The position numbers were made by a program, and so were the translations under genes. A stretch of DNA of 25,475 nt from Sulfuriferula sp. (lineage in GTDB: Bacteria; Pseudomonadota; Gammaproteobacteria; Burkholderiales; Sulfuriferulaceae): NCBI GenBank assembly GCA_027311185.1, contig DAICZK010000002.1, positions 1-25,475 of the forward strand, read 5' to 3'. The notes beneath the pieces are model-generated. The model did not search any database and had not been told where the DNA came from. It saw only the letters and a program-made list of their open reading frames with translations. Shown here one piece after another: positions 24,562-25,475 of the stretch; the first letter of the stretch is position 1, and every line of letters starts with the position of its first letter.

Positions 24562-25475
24562 ATGAAAAACTATGGCAGACGTTACTGCGCATTCGCGATG
24601 GATGCAAGACGCGAAACGCAGCGAATGGTTATTCCATTCGCAAGCTTTGCAACGCCGCAGACGCGCGAATACGCAGTAACCCTGCGGATCGGCGCAGCAG
24701 TCGCCATTCTTGGAACGGTTTTGCTCGGCGGCTGCGCGACGGCCCCGCGGGCGCCCGCGCCTATCTCTGTTCCAGCGCCTGTACCGGCGCAGGCTCCCGT
24801 CACGCTGCTGTGCCCGCCGCCCGCCCCTGTGCCGCCGCCGCAGGTAACGGTTACGCCGAATCTGCGCCCGGCGGACTGGAGCGCCTTGCCGGGTTGGCGA
24901 GACGATACGCTGTTGTCCGCTTGGAACAGCTGGCTGGAGTCGTGCACCGCGCTGAAATCGCGGCCGGACTGGCAGATGGTCTGCGCCGCTGCCGCCAATT
25001 TGCAACCGGCGAGCGACAGCGAGGTGCGGGTTTTCTTCCAGGCCTGGTTTAACGTTTACCAATCCTTGCAGCCGGACGGATCGACGCAGGGCCTGGTCAC
25101 GGGTTATTACGAGCCCTTGCTGCACGGCAGCCTCACGCCGTCGCCGACTTATTCCGTGCCGCTGTACGCGGTGCCCGGCGACTTGCTGACGATAGACCTG
25201 TCGGCTATTTATCCCGAATTGAAGCACATGCGCCTGCGCGGGCGTCTGGTCGGGCACAAAGTCGTTCCTTATTTGAGCCGCGCCGAAATCGACGGCTCTA
25301 AGCTCCCTCTGGCCGGCGATGAGCTGGTGTGGGTCGATAACGCGGTAGATGCGTTCTTTTTGCAGATACAGGGTTCCGGGCGCATACAACTGACCGACGG
25401 CAGGACGATCCAGGTCGGTTACGCCGATCAGAACGGTTATCCTTATCAGGCCATAGGTCGGGTGCTGGTCGAGCG
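24562..25475 (+). CDS. mltA: Membrane-bound lytic murein transglycosylase A, 3'-truncated by window edge
   Basis: A lipoprotein that cleaves peptidoglycan to 1,6-anhydro-muropeptides. The open frame runs 304 codons to the window end without a stop. The lipobox LLGGC is preceded by a hydrophobic run (IGAAVAILGTVLLGG), and a proline-rich linker follows. Recognisable MltA segments are LVTGYYEPLLHGS, YSVPLYAVPGDL, VPYLSRAEID, ELVWVDNAVDAFFLQIQGSGRI and GYADQNGYPYQAIGRVL. The first 40 residues before the signal sequence are unlike any signal peptide and are encoded by the palindrome at 24581-24680, so the real start is uncertain: ATG 24562, ATG 24625 or a later codon. Confidence 0.88.
   Translation, partial: MKNYGRRYCAFAMDARRETQRMVIPFASFATPQTREYAVTLRIGAAVAILGTVLLGGCATAPRAPAPISVPAPVPAQAPVTLLCPPPAPVPPPQVTVTPNLRPADWSALPGWRDDTLLSAWNSWLESCTALKSRPDWQMVCAAAANLQPASDSEVRVFFQAWFNVYQSLQPDGSTQGLVTGYYEPLLHGSLTPSPTYSVPLYAVPGDLLTIDLSAIYPELKHMRLRGRLVGHKVVPYLSRAEIDGSKLPLAGDELVWVDNAVDAFFLQIQGSGRIQLTDGRTIQVGYADQNGYPYQAIGRVLVE
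24581..24680. repeat. 100-bp imperfect palindrome at the mltA 5' end
   Basis: Outer arms GTTACTGCGCATTCGCG (24581-24597) and CGCGAATACGCAGTAAC (24664-24680) pair with one mismatch. TGCAA (24603-24607) pairs with TTGCA (24647-24651). The inner arms CGAATGG (24622-24628) and CCATTCG (24634-24640) flank a 5-base loop. The symmetry extends across the whole unit, as in an intergenic palindromic repeat or MITE remnant. No second copy was noticed in this window. Confidence 0.7.

Noticed and set aside
24424..25389. 321-codon minus-strand open frame at the right end
   Set aside because: It is antisense to mltA, whose lipobox and catalytic-domain motifs are plain, and its translation is low-complexity and arginine-rich.

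Overview
The window is about 25.5 kb of GC-rich, tightly packed chromosome. It most resembles a betaproteobacterium, plausibly Nitrosomonadales/Gallionellaceae-like. This rests on overall gene content and order: yraN-gmhA-BON lipoprotein-heptose adenylyltransferase-ubiD, bioBFHCD, and marR-cytochrome b561-yceI. It is an inference without database searches. No rRNA, tRNA, CRISPR array, prophage or full-length transposase was seen.

Layout. (1) 1-3308: a truncated hemC, a divergent exported thioredoxin-fold protein, and the overlapping pair rsmI-pyrC. (2) 3391-7173: an envelope cluster of yraN, gmhA, a two-BON-domain lipoprotein (DolP-like) and a stand-alone heptose-1-phosphate adenylyltransferase, joined partly by one-base stop/start overlaps and followed by ubiD. 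(3) 7174-10980: the least familiar region. It holds an archaeal-type P-loop ATPase with a probable winged helix, preceded by five TATAAT hexamers in two 10-bp-phased clusters. On the opposite strand is a two-gene unit: a membrane-anchored single-ring Clp-type AAA+ unfoldase and a single-pass, proline-rich envelope protein. (4) 10902-13274: a redox cluster of marR, cytochrome b561, two yceI genes and a double-CDGSH protein. The first yceI is a pseudogene carrying a 162-bp transposon-like element with 15-bp perfect terminal inverted repeats. The second has an apparent one-base frameshift in its signal peptide. (5) 13358-16848: mutY-tatD-isoprenylcysteine methyltransferase-like gene, a type II toxin-antitoxin pair and a DUF1415 gene. 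(6) 16851-19536: a 2Fe-2S/flavin reductase head-to-head with an NAD-binding epimerase-like gene, then comF. (7) 19633-24551: a membrane-protein gene broken by an amber codon, then biotin genes bioB-bioF-bioH-bioC-bioD (no bioA in view). (8) 24562-end: the 5' part of mltA, whose first codons lie in a ~100-bp imperfect palindrome.

How they work together. BioC and BioH open and close the disguised pimeloyl-ACP route, and BioF, BioD and BioB complete all biotin steps except the BioA transamination. GmhA and the adenylyltransferase are two steps of ADP-heptose synthesis for LPS, and their neighbours YraN and the BON lipoprotein are the usual envelope-locus companions. The marR-b561-yceI-CDGSH run looks like a small regulated redox unit in decay. 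The most unusual candidate system is the membrane Clp ATPase with its coupled envelope protein.
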